In this document: positions 16,302 through 23,833 of the stretch, piece by piece
Layout of the letters: the number at the start of each line of letters is the position of its first letter
How positions within the stretch are numbered: position 1 is the stretch's first letter
Assembly: GCF_017549005.1 (NCBI RefSeq)
Contig: NZ_JAFYYT010000031.1
Coordinates: 1 to 34,650 of the forward strand
Origin: Ruminococcus sp.
Lineage (GTDB): Bacteria; Bacillota; Clostridia; Oscillospirales; Ruminococcaceae
Direction: 5' to 3'
DNA length: 34,650 nucleotides
Position numbers and translations under genes: made by a program
Notes under the pieces: model-generated
Seen by the model: the letters and a program-made list of their open reading frames with translations, nothing else
Databases searched by the model: none
Told to the model about the DNA's origin: nothing

Positions 16302-16338
16302 TTCAGTTGCTCATTTTTCATAATGCGTAATTTGTTAC
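16237..16338. repeat. dispersed intergenic repeat, copy B
   Basis: This is the partner of copy A at 1151-1252, same orientation, with about three quarters of aligned bases identical by eye. It lies in the 15937-16391 intergenic stretch, between two terminators and overlapping the disrupted small ORF. I found no third copy in the window. Confidence 0.55.
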
Positions 16339-16340
16339 CA

Positions 16341-16368
16341 AACGCGGCAGCTGTTTAGCTGCCGCGTT
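16341..16368 (-). terminator. hairpin terminator downstream of the second LRR-dockerin gene
   Basis: A perfect 12-bp GC-rich stem (16341-16352 with 16357-16368) with loop GTTT lies 23 bases past the LRR stop. Only a short T-run follows on the minus strand (TTTGG), so termination may be incomplete. Confidence 0.65.
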
Positions 16369-16391
16369 CATTATATTATCAATACATTAAT

Positions 16392-19031
16392 TTAAAAATT
16401 CTCGCGCATACCGAGAAGGTATTCCTGAATTCTAAGGGCGTCATTAGGAGTAAGTCCGGGTGAATCCTGATCAACGTCTCCGTTTCTAACACCATTCTCT
16501 GTGATGTGGCGGGGATCTGTGCCGTTCAGTCCGTACTTATTGGGATTTGCAAGAGCCTGCATGATGAGCACGGCGTCTGCCATATCCACCTGACCGTCCT
16601 CATTTACGTCGCCCATGGTATCAAGGAATTCCAATTCATAAATGTTGTATAATTTCATTGCAGTCGAGTTATTATAGCAGTATATCTTGTCTATCTCTCC
16701 GTCGAAGGGAGTGCCCTTAAGCACACATTCGGGATTGAGTATCGTTATGTTAAGTTCCTTTGTCTTCTTCGGTATAACTATAGTAGCTTCCTTGAGCTCC
16801 GAACCATCATAGTTAAAAACAGTTTTTTCTTTGTCACCGTCTTTCGACTGTAAGAAACTGAATGCATTGCTGTCGATGAATTCCACGCCTTCGGGAATAA
16901 CAAGGTCATATATGCTTGTTTCATTAAACGTGCCTGTCTCTATCCGTTTAAGCGTGTTAGGTATATTCACCTCTTCGAGGAGGCAGCAATTATTAAAAGC
17001 ACTCTCTCCAAGCTCTTTAAGTCCTTCATTCAGAGTCACTTTTTTAAGGTTATAATCCCCATCAAAAGCATTTTTGCCTATACTTACAAGATTTGAGCCG
17101 CATTTTACCTCTTCAAGGTTATAGCAGTCTCTGAAAGCTCCTCCGTCTATGGTTCTGAGGCTGTCGGGAATATTTACCGAGATAAGATTATAGCACCTCT
17201 CAAAAGCGCCTATGCCTATAGTCCTGAGGCCATCGGGAAAAGTTACAGAGGAAAGAAAGGCACAGCTATCAAAAGCATAGTCTCCGATACTTTTAATTCC
17301 GTTTCCGAGCTCAACAGCCGAAAGCTTGTCAAAATTAATGAATGCGAATTCTTCTATGGTCTCAAGGCTGTCGGGAAGCTTTATTGTCTTTAACGTTTTC
17401 CTGCATTTTTCCAGGTCGTCTTTGCCGATACTTCTGATACCCTCGCCTATAATTATGTGTGCAACGTCGGGGAAGTCCGCAAATACGCTGTAATCCAGAT
17501 CTCTTACGTTGCCCTCGACAATTATTGTATTGATCCCTGTAAAGTCATAGGTATCCTTAAGGCTGCTGTCCCATACGAGCTTTGTGAAGGGCTTGCCGTC
17601 AACCTCCGCAGGGAAAACTACTGTATGGTCGTTTAGTTTGTACAGATTGAATTCGGGAATGAATTCCTTGAGCTTCATGCTTTCGTCATGCTTCACAAGC
17701 TTTATGAACTGGATCCTGCCGTCTAACTTACCATAATTCTCGGCAGTAGAGCCCTCATAGCCGTAGAGCACGTCATATTCATCAAGACCGAACACTACAT
17801 TATTTCCCGAAAATTTACAGTCGGTGCTAAGAACGGTAATGCTTGTTTCCGCGTCGTTTGCAGGTATGATGACGGTATTGCTGCCTTCTGTCAGCACCAC
17901 GTCCTTTTCCTTATCGGGCATATATGTGAATGCATACGCGCCTATCTCTTTAACGGATGCAGGAATAACTACCTCCGCAATACTTGTACAATCAAACGCC
18001 ATCTCTTCTATCTTTTCAAGCGTGGAAGGCAGATTTATCTTGCTAAGTAAATAGCATTTCCTGAAAGCTTCATTGCCGATAGTCTCCAGGCCTTCGTTAA
18101 ACTCTACGGTCTTAAGGTTGAAATCATTCTCAAACACACGGGAATAATCCAGTCTTTTCAGACCTGAACCGAATTTTACATATTCAAGCTCATCACATAA
18201 CGCAAATGCCCTTTCTCCTATGCTCGCAAGCTTGTCCGGAAGGGTAAGTGACTTTATGGAACAGCCCATAAATGCACTATGACCAATATATTCAACACTG
18301 TCGGGAAGCTCAATGGACTCTATCGGACAGTTCCAAAAGGCATAATCGCCGATAGATACCAGTCCCTTTCCTAAGGTGACGTCTTCAAGCTTGCTGAAAT
18401 AACTAACGTTCCTATTGCGTATATCTCTGAGGCTGTCGGGGAGCTTTAGGGATCTGAGGGTTTCTTTGGAAGAACTGAAAATAGAGATGTCCAGAGTCTC
18501 TAAGCCCTCGCCTATCTCAATATTCTCAAGCGAATTGAAAAAAAGAAACTGCTCGCCGTAAAGCGCAGGTAAGCTTGCTTCTATTTTCAGATTTACCACA
18601 TTTTGGGGCAGTTCAGGGGAACGGTTAAAGGCGTCATCTTCAACACTAACAACGGGCTTGCCGTCTATCTCAGCAGGGATAACGAGAGTGTCTCCCTTTA
18701 TGCCGGTAACGCGCATTATTTTAACCCCGCCGACCGTTTCCTCAGTCTCGAATACTGCGGAGCATTCTTCTTCGGGCTCCTCAATGTCGCCCACCTCGGC
18801 AGTTTCAGTATCGTTTTTGTCCTTGCTCTCAGGTGTTACAGTTTTTTCTCCGCTCTTCTCCGAAGCCTTTTCCCCCTTGTCAGCTTCTGCGGATACTTCT
18901 TTTTCAGTCGATACGGTTGTTTCTTCATCTGCACAGGCTGTGATAAGTATGTCCGTGTTTGAAGTTGCAGGATACGCTCCCCCAATGAGCGCAAGTGACG
19001 TAACAGCTGCGATGATTTTTTTGATTTTCAT
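16392..19031 (-). CDS. exported BspA-type leucine-rich-repeat protein with C-terminal dockerin
   Basis: A second secreted LRR-dockerin protein, 879 residues. After the signal peptide comes an acidic Glu/Lys/Thr-rich stretch (about 35-95). Two blocks of LRR_5/BspA repeats (about 100-400 and 480-750) follow, with the typical LP-x-S-hydrophobic-x-x-I-x-x-x-A-F pattern. The dockerin (about 806-879) has DVNEDGQVDMADAVLIMQAL and a second loop DVDQDSPGLTPNDAL. It is the same dockerin type as in the IseA-like protein and clearly different from that of the LRR protein at 1513-5427, so the two LRR proteins may dock to different cohesins. No catalytic domain is visible. The frame extends to 19088, but AAGGAG is 8 bases before the ATG at 19031. 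Monocistronic, with a promoter divergent from the Tp47-like gene. Confidence 0.88.
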   Translation of the reverse strand: MKIKKIIAAVTSLALIGGAYPATSNTDILITACADEETTVSTEKEVSAEADKGEKASEKSGEKTVTPESKDKNDTETAEVGDIEEPEEECSAVFETEETVGGVKIMRVTGIKGDTLVIPAEIDGKPVVSVEDDAFNRSPELPQNVVNLKIEASLPALYGEQFLFFNSLENIEIGEGLETLDISIFSSSKETLRSLKLPDSLRDIRNRNVSYFSKLEDVTLGKGLVSIGDYAFWNCPIESIELPDSVEYIGHSAFMGCSIKSLTLPDKLASIGERAFALCDELEYVKFGSGLKRLDYSRVFENDFNLKTVEFNEGLETIGNEAFRKCYLLSKINLPSTLEKIEEMAFDCTSIAEVVIPASVKEIGAYAFTYMPDKEKDVVLTEGSNTVIIPANDAETSITVLSTDCKFSGNNVVFGLDEYDVLYGYEGSTAENYGKLDGRIQFIKLVKHDESMKLKEFIPEFNLYKLNDHTVVFPAEVDGKPFTKLVWDSSLKDTYDFTGINTIIVEGNVRDLDYSVFADFPDVAHIIIGEGIRSIGKDDLEKCRKTLKTIKLPDSLETIEEFAFINFDKLSAVELGNGIKSIGDYAFDSCAFLSSVTFPDGLRTIGIGAFERCYNLISVNIPDSLRTIDGGAFRDCYNLEEVKCGSNLVSIGKNAFDGDYNLKKVTLNEGLKELGESAFNNCCLLEEVNIPNTLKRIETGTFNETSIYDLVIPEGVEFIDSNAFSFLQSKDGDKEKTVFNYDGSELKEATIVIPKKTKELNITILNPECVLKGTPFDGEIDKIYCYNNSTAMKLYNIYELEFLDTMGDVNEDGQVDMADAVLIMQALANPNKYGLNGTDPRHITENGVRNGDVDQDSPGLTPNDALRIQEYLLGMRENF

Positions 19032-19076
19032 AGTAATTACTCCTTTTATTATCATTAAGTCTTGCGACTTTAAGAT

Positions 19077-19105
19077 ATCATAGCACAAATGCGGATTTTT
19101 CGCAA
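19077..19105 (-). promoter_or_regulatory. promoter of the second LRR-dockerin gene
   Basis: On the minus strand TTGCGA (19100-19105) and TATGAT (19077-19082) are 17 bases apart, about 45 bases before the ATG. A small hairpin (AAGTC-GCAA-GACTT, near 19058-19070) lies at the expected start of the transcript. Confidence 0.5.
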
Positions 19106-19252
19106 TATTCTTTTGTCAAAATTTACAATCCCGTAATATTTGATACATATTTGGCGCAAAACGTTATGCAGTCCCAATGTATCAGGCAATGCCATACATT
19201 GTTTGACTAAAAATTGACGTTCTTTAATTATTTATGTTATTAAAAACTCACA

Positions 19253-19281
19253 TTGACACAAGCCACCATTTGTTGTAAAAT
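19253..19281 (+). promoter_or_regulatory. strong sigma-A promoter of the Tp47-like/FMN gene pair
   Basis: A perfect TTGACA (19253-19258) and TAAAAT (19276-19281) are 17 bases apart, about 60 bases before the ATG. A weaker TTGACG-17-TTATTA pair lies upstream at 19214-19242. With the minus-strand LRR promoter, this accounts for the 19032-19342 intergenic region. Confidence 0.8.
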
Positions 19282-19342
19282 ATACTTAGTCTGTATAATT
19301 TTTTTACACGACATTACACTAACAAAAGGAGTATTTTGACAA

Positions 19343-20779
19343 ATGAAAAAACTTAGTACACTATTGAGTACAGCAGTCTGTATGGCAGCTCTTGCAGCTT
19401 CGCCTTTATCGGCATCTGCTGCGGACAACGAAAAGGTATACGGTACCATGAACATACCATATGCCGAATTCTACAAGGCAGAGATAGAGGACGCATACAC
19501 TGTTGACGCTGTTTCCTCCGCGACCACAAAGGGCAAGTGGGGCATGAACGGCGCAGGCGAGATCGTTGAGGGAACATACAACAACGGCAACGGAACTATC
19601 CTCGGCGTAAAATTCCCGGTTGAAGTATCATCAGCCGACGTTGATGCTCTCAAGGAAAAGTATGACTTCTCTCCCCTTGACAGCAAGCCAACAGCATACA
19701 AGGAAGTATCCCTTTCAGGCGATTCTCTCAGCGTATCGAAGCTCGTTGACACAAACGGCGAGCAGACAGTTGACGGCTCTGCAACAGTTTCAACAAACAG
19801 CTATTACGGCGACTATCAGATCAAGGTAGCAGGCTATCCGGAGAATACCGTTCTTTACGGCGTAATAATCAACACAAAGGAAAACGACCATTACGCTATG
19901 CGTCATCTCGAAAACATCTGGAGATCGGGGTCTTATGCATGGTCGGCAGGCATAAAGACTGTAGAATACCACGGAAACCATGTAAAATACGAAAACTACG
20001 CAAGCTCAATGGGCAAGACAGTGACCTCGGTAACATTTATCACACTTGACGGATATACCACTGTAAATGTCGGCGAGCATTACCTTCCTATCAGATTTGC
20101 AGGCGAAGTCAAGGCTGAGGACGCTTCCGCAGGCACAGGCAGAACAGCCCTTTCGATCACAGGCTTTCCCGAGGACTACAAGAAGGTCATCAGTACAGAC
20201 GAGGGACTCACAGCTACCGAAACAGAGGTAAGCTATACAAATGCAAAGCCCGGTAAGTATAACGTAACCGTTAACGATGAAAGCGGCAAATATGCTCCCA
20301 TGACTGCTCAGTTCCTGCTTACCACAAATGATATCCCCGTAAAGTTCGCAGACGGAAAGCTCACAGCCACTGACGGTTTTACTGCCGATGACGCTGCAAA
20401 CTTCATCAGTAACCTTGCTACTGTTGATATAAACGGAACTTCTTACAAAGCAACAGGCAGCAAGGGTATCAAGCTCTTCAAAGAGGACGGTTCTATCGAC
20501 CTCAATGCTACAGTAAGCGAAGCAAAGGTATTTGAAAACTGCGGTACTTACACTGTCACTCTCAACTCAACAGGCTATAATGCACCATACAGCTTTGAAG
20601 TCAATAATGAAGCAGCTGCTGCAGCAACTACCACGAAGGCAGCTTCAACAACAGCTGCAAAAACCACATCATCTTCTTCAAACAGTCCGAAAACAGGCGT
20701 AAACGGAATGGCTCTGCCTTTAGCGCTTCTCACTATTGCAGGAGCTGCAGCTTTTGCGCTCAGAAAGCAAAACGACTGA
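19343..20779 (+). CDS. cell-wall-anchored Tp47-like surface protein
   Basis: A 478-residue exported protein that resembles Firmicute proteins annotated as penicillin-binding Tp47 domain-containing. The signal peptide ends near ASAAD. The segment YGTMNIPYAEFYKAEI followed by VDAVSSATTKGKW is what I recognise from that group. A His-rich region (HYAMRHLENIW, then YHGNHVKYENY) lies at about 190-220. Two further beta-rich segments follow, then an Ala/Thr/Ser linker and a C-terminal sorting signal: SPKTG, a hydrophobic helix and a basic tail ending RKQND, suited to sortase. DAVSSAT (55-61) resembles the FMN attachment motif D-x-x-SGAT but has Ser for Gly. AAAGGAG is about 11 bases upstream of the ATG. 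The next gene, 90 bases on, carries a true FMN-binding domain, so the pair probably works together. Role unproven. Confidence 0.75.
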   Translation: MKKLSTLLSTAVCMAALAASPLSASAADNEKVYGTMNIPYAEFYKAEIEDAYTVDAVSSATTKGKWGMNGAGEIVEGTYNNGNGTILGVKFPVEVSSADVDALKEKYDFSPLDSKPTAYKEVSLSGDSLSVSKLVDTNGEQTVDGSATVSTNSYYGDYQIKVAGYPENTVLYGVIINTKENDHYAMRHLENIWRSGSYAWSAGIKTVEYHGNHVKYENYASSMGKTVTSVTFITLDGYTTVNVGEHYLPIRFAGEVKAEDASAGTGRTALSITGFPEDYKKVISTDEGLTATETEVSYTNAKPGKYNVTVNDESGKYAPMTAQFLLTTNDIPVKFADGKLTATDGFTADDAANFISNLATVDINGTSYKATGSKGIKLFKEDGSIDLNATVSEAKVFENCGTYTVTLNSTGYNAPYSFEVNNEAAAAATTTKAASTTAAKTTSSSSNSPKTGVNGMALPLALLTIAGAAAFALRKQND

Positions 20780-20813
20780 TATTTCGTTTCCTGACAGATA
20801 AATTTAATGCAGC

Positions 20814-20845
20814 TGACCCCTGTAGCTTTTGCGGCTCGGGGGTCA
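20814..20845 (+). other. intercistronic hairpin between the Tp47-like and FMN-binding genes
   Basis: TGACCCC (20814-20820) pairs with GGGGTCA (20839-20845) around an 18-base loop. No T-run follows, so it is more likely an mRNA-processing or stability hairpin than a terminator. It could set unequal expression of the two genes. Confidence 0.5.
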
Positions 20846-20869
20846 ATTGCTGAAAGGTTGTAATAATAT

Positions 20870-22198
20870 ATGTTATTTATCATTTCACTTCTAATTGCGC
20901 TTTTTACAGCATTTATCCTCAATAAGCAGCTTAAAAGGCGCCCCGTGATATTCTATGTCGCGGCTGCTGTTCTCACAGCTGCTTCTATTGTAGCAGCACA
21001 GTCCGATATCACCATAAACAACAGCTTTGTGAGAGATAACGTTTTGGGTATGTTCTCACGCGGAGCTCTCGGAGCTGCTTTCTGGGCAGTCGTAATGTTT
21101 ACAGGAGCTCTTCCCAACGGCTCGGCTCCCATAAAAAAGCTCATGCCCATAAGAGGAGAGCTTTCCATAACTGCCGCTGTGCTCACACTTTCGCACATAG
21201 TTACATTCGGTATGAGATATGTGTCAAGCCTCATAAACGGCAGGACAGGCAGCGGCGGCGCTTTCAGGGACTTCGTCATAACCTTTGTTTTATCGGCTGC
21301 AATGACACTGATAATGGTACCGCTGACTGTAATGTCCTTCAAGGCTGTCCGTAAGAAAATGGACGCAAAAACATGGAAGAAGATACAGCGCTTCGCTTAT
21401 CTCTTCTATGCGATGATATACATTCATATCATGGTACTTTTTGTTCCGAAGGCTCAGAAAGGCAGAGAGGGCTATTTCCTCAGCGTTCTCGTATACAGTG
21501 CAGTATTCATCGGTTACGCTGTACTCAGACTGAGAAAGTATTATCTTTCCAGAAAAGAAAACGCCTCAAAGCTCATTCCGAATGCAGTTTGTGCCTGTGC
21601 TTTTATTCTCCCCATATGTCTCTGCGGAGTTGTTTCACGTAACACAAATGTTAAGTCAAAGCCTGTCAGCACATCGGCAAGCTCGACATTTGAAACTCCC
21701 GAAAACGAACAGGCTCCTACAGAAACAACAGCTATCTCCACAGCTTCCACATCAAAAACGACTGCAACAGCAAAGTCAACCGCGACAACTGCAACAACTT
21801 CCGATAAAAGCGAAAAAAGCACTGAAACTACAACCGCTGAAACTACAGAGCCAACCAACGAAGCTGAAACCCAGAACGAACAGCCTGCAGAAGCTGAACC
21901 GGAAGAAACTCCGCAGCAGAACAGCCGCTTCAGGAACGGTACTTTTGAGGGTACAGGCGAGGGCTATGACGGAAAAGTCCACGTTTCCATCACAGTTGAA
22001 AATGATGTTATCACTGCAATTTCGGCAACTGCCGACGCTGACGATCCCGACTATTTCGGCGATGCTGTGAATAAGGTGATACCTCAGATAAAAAGCAGCC
22101 TCAGCGCTGACGGAGTTGACGCCTGCTCAGGCGCTACGTACAGCTCAAACGGTATCATCGAAGCCGCAAGAAATGCTCTTGAACAAGCAATGAACTAA
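20870..22198 (+). CDS. ferric-reductase-like membrane protein with C-terminal FMN-binding domain
   Basis: A 442-residue membrane protein that looks built to move electrons across or onto the cell surface. About seven membrane segments (residues 1-225) include IRGELSITAAVLTLSHIVTF and RFAYLFYAMIYIHIMVL. These match the ferric-reductase-like/MsrQ (YedZ) pattern in which paired His (here H109 and H186) bind haem b. An eighth hydrophobic segment (about 237-256) precedes a Thr/Ser/Glu linker (about 265-345). The C-terminal FMN_bind domain starts near NGTFEGTGEGYDG and ends with DACSGATYSS, the motif to which ApbE-type transferases attach FMN through Thr (about T423). The ribosome-binding site is modest (AAAGG). 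A terminator follows directly. The architecture resembles flavin-based extracellular electron transfer proteins; the final acceptor is not indicated. Confidence 0.85.
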   Translation: MLFIISLLIALFTAFILNKQLKRRPVIFYVAAAVLTAASIVAAQSDITINNSFVRDNVLGMFSRGALGAAFWAVVMFTGALPNGSAPIKKLMPIRGELSITAAVLTLSHIVTFGMRYVSSLINGRTGSGGAFRDFVITFVLSAAMTLIMVPLTVMSFKAVRKKMDAKTWKKIQRFAYLFYAMIYIHIMVLFVPKAQKGREGYFLSVLVYSAVFIGYAVLRLRKYYLSRKENASKLIPNAVCACAFILPICLCGVVSRNTNVKSKPVSTSASSTFETPENEQAPTETTAISTASTSKTTATAKSTATTATTSDKSEKSTETTTAETTEPTNEAETQNEQPAEAEPEETPQQNSRFRNGTFEGTGEGYDGKVHVSITVENDVITAISATADADDPDYFGDAVNKVIPQIKSSLSADGVDACSGATYSSNGIIEAARNALEQAMN

Positions 22199-22212
22199 AC
22201 AATGTGAAAAGA

Positions 22213-22241
22213 AAAAAGCCGATGCAATGCATCGGCTTTTT
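22213..22241. terminator. bidirectional rho-independent terminator
   Basis: A 13-bp stem (22213-22225 with 22229-22241) with a 3-base loop has A-rich left and T-rich right ends. It serves both the FMN-binding gene (+) and the RTX-like gene (-), which converge here. Confidence 0.88.
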
Positions 22242-22270
22242 GGCATAATTATGCTCTAATATCACATATC

Positions 22271-23179
22271 TCAGCCAACTTCAAATGTAACAGTATCTTC
22301 GTCCGAACCCTTGTCAATAACCGGTTCTGCCGGATCAGCGTTCTCTTCTTCAACAGGATCGTCATTTCCTACTTCAATAGTCTCTGTTTCGGATGGGGCA
22401 ACAGGCTCCTCTTCTACAGGATCAACGGGTTCCTCCTCTACAGGGGCAACGGGCTCCTCCTCTACAGGATCAACCGGCTCCTCTTCTACAGGGGCAACGG
22501 GCTCCTCCTCTACAGGAGCAACAGGTTCCTCCTCTACAGGGTCAACGGGCTCCTCCTCTACAGGAGCAACGGGTTCCTCCTCTACAGGGGCAACGGGCTC
22601 CTCCTCTACAGGATCAACCGGCTCCTCCTCTACAGGAGCAACGGGCTCCTCTTCTACAGGATCAACTGTTTCTTCTTCAACAGCCCCCGGCTCCTTTGTA
22701 AGAACGAGCTCATTTGTGCCCTTTTGTATATAGCCTTCTGCTCCGTCTGCAAATATCAGTGTATATGTTGAAGCTGACCATGCCCAGCTGCTGATCTTGA
22801 CAGAATCCTTTGTACCTTTTACAGATATTACCAATGAATATGAGCTGTCAATCGAAGTTGAGATCTCATCAGAATCAACATCATTGAAAACAATAAAGCT
22901 GTGATCGCTGCCCCACTCATTAACAGAGTCATTGCCATAACCCTTTCCGAAAATGTACGTATCTTCGCCATCAAAACCGCAAAGGAAATCGTCTCCAGCC
23001 AGACCATCAATTATGTCATCTCCGGAAGTTCCGTTTACAGTTTCACTGCCGTTTGTACCGATTATCGGAGCTGTTCCATTAGCATTTCCTGCTGAAAACA
23101 CATTGCCTGATATCATATTCGGCAATATTATCACTGATGATAACAAACTTAAAGTGATCTTATTAAGTATCTTTTTCAT
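22271..23179 (-). CDS. exported RTX-like protein with PVEEEP repeat tail
   Basis: A 302-residue exported protein. The signal peptide (about 1-30) is followed by residues 38-90 resembling haemolysin-type calcium-binding (RTX) repeats: GTSGDDIIDGLAGDD, then DTYIFGKGYGNDSV and a WGSDHSFIVF strand, as in RTX-associated domains. Residues about 175-270 are twelve 8-residue units of VEEEPV-A/D-P, highly acidic and extended. The C-terminus is acidic with no sortase, dockerin or lipobox signal, so it is probably released or held by charge and calcium. RTX proteins are usually type-I-secreted, but here a Sec signal is present and no such exporter is nearby. AAGGAG lies 11 bases before the ATG. It may be cotranscribed with the disrupted small ORF upstream, since no strong promoter of its own is seen. 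Confidence 0.75.
   Translation of the reverse strand: MKKILNKITLSLLSSVIILPNMISGNVFSAGNANGTAPIIGTNGSETVNGTSGDDIIDGLAGDDFLCGFDGEDTYIFGKGYGNDSVNEWGSDHSFIVFNDVDSDEISTSIDSSYSLVISVKGTKDSVKISSWAWSASTYTLIFADGAEGYIQKGTNELVLTKEPGAVEEETVDPVEEEPVAPVEEEPVDPVEEEPVAPVEEEPVAPVEEEPVDPVEEEPVAPVEEEPVAPVEEEPVDPVEEEPVAPVEEEPVDPVEEEPVAPSETETIEVGNDDPVEEENADPAEPVIDKGSDEDTVTFEVG
22395..22682 (-). repeat. 12 tandem copies of a 24-bp coding repeat
   Basis: Twelve contiguous 24-base units with no spacers encode VEEEPV-A/D-P. In coding order the variable residue runs D A D A A D A A D A D A. Units differ mostly by A/D swaps and silent changes, as expected from duplication of one- and multi-unit blocks. Being a multiple of three, copy-number change would lengthen the tail without shifting frame. 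Confidence 0.92.
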
Positions 23180-23253
23180 TAGCCATTATACTCCTTTTTG
23201 ATTTGTGATAAATTAAATTGTCTCTTTTTTGCAGTATTTCAGAATAAAGCTTT

Positions 23254-23425
23254 TTATTTATCCTCTGACTTATCTGAACTGCGCCAATGTACTGCCATTG
23301 TATAAAAACGGTTCCCATAACTTTTATGACGGCTGAGGAATATCATTGCCAGAATGATCGTCAGCTCACCCAATGATAAGTGTATCAGCTTTCTGACCGC
23401 TTTTATCGTACAAATAATATCCCAT
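23254..23425 (-). pseudogene. small gene broken by a frameshift, or two overlapping small ORFs
   Basis: On the minus strand GGGAGG precedes an ATG at 23425 and a 19-residue frame, MGYYLYDKSGQKADTLIIG, ending at 23366. In the +1 frame, from a TTG at 23373 overlapping that stop, 39 further residues follow to TAA at 23254. They include GELTIILAMIFLSRHKSYG, a hydrophobic segment with a basic end. Joined, they would form a small protein of about 56 residues. A strong promoter lies 40 bases upstream. Either a single-base indel broke the gene, or the two frames are coupled. The 22271-23179 gene follows after 74 bases. I do not recognise the family. Confidence 0.4.
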
Positions 23426-23464
23426 TTTAGCCTCCCTTATATCATGATTTTCTGATACACTATA

Positions 23465-23493
23465 AGTATATTGCAAGGCGGAAAGAAAGTCAA
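23465..23493 (-). promoter_or_regulatory. strong sigma-A promoter upstream of the small ORFs and the RTX-like gene
   Basis: On the minus strand TTGACT (23488-23493) and TATACT (23465-23470) are 17 bases apart. The transcript would start near 23458 and read the small ORFs and then the RTX-like gene, with only a weak AT-rich palindrome (23243-23258) in between. Confidence 0.7.
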
Positions 23494-23531
23494 TATTTTT
23501 TATTACTTTCCACATTATTAATATTCAGCAT

Positions 23532-23570
23532 AAAAAAGCTACCCCATTTTTTGTTGAAAAAGTAGCTTTT
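23532..23570 (-). terminator. hairpin terminator
   Basis: AAAAGCTAC (23534-23542) pairs with GTAGCTTTT (23562-23570), with an inner T5/A5 pairing. A run of six U follows on the minus strand. It lies after the permease terminator and just before the RTX-unit promoter, insulating the two units. Confidence 0.65.
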
Positions 23571-23730
23571 CGAGCTGTAAACAATTGTAAACGTCTGAAT
23601 TCAATTAATATAATTAATATATACATGCATTTTAACAAAAGGTTATAAACTTTCAATTTATTAAAGAGCAAACCAAATTGAATACATAATACTAAAAAAG
23701 TCAAATGATTACATAACTGACTAAAACATC

Positions 23731-23772
23731 AAAAGCCGATATTTCACATTTCAGGAAATATCGGCTTTTTTG
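23731..23772. terminator. rho-independent terminator after the ABC permease gene
   Basis: A perfect 15-bp stem (23731-23745 with 23755-23769) with a 9-base loop lies about 60 bases past the permease stop. The T-run is better on the plus strand (six T) than on the minus (four T, then more after GATG). Apart from this and the hairpin at 23532-23570, the 23494-23833 stretch is AT-rich and I see no gene in it. Confidence 0.75.
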
Positions 23773-23833
23773 ATTTCTTTTGTTCATGAGCAGTGTTTTT
23801 TATCTAAAAACTCCTGATTAGCATTACAGCCTC

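Noticed and set aside
20814-20845. Riboswitch or terminator between the Tp47-like and FMN-binding genes
   Set aside because: Only one short hairpin without a T-run. No FMN riboswitch core or other known aptamer pattern could be recognised.
22395-22682. CRISPR array
   Set aside because: The 24-base units are contiguous with no spacers and lie in a coding frame.
22311-22733. Plus-strand Ser/Thr/Gly-rich frames opposite the RTX-like gene
   Set aside because: They arise from the 24-bp repeat read backwards. The minus frame has a signal peptide, a ribosome-binding site and a domain.
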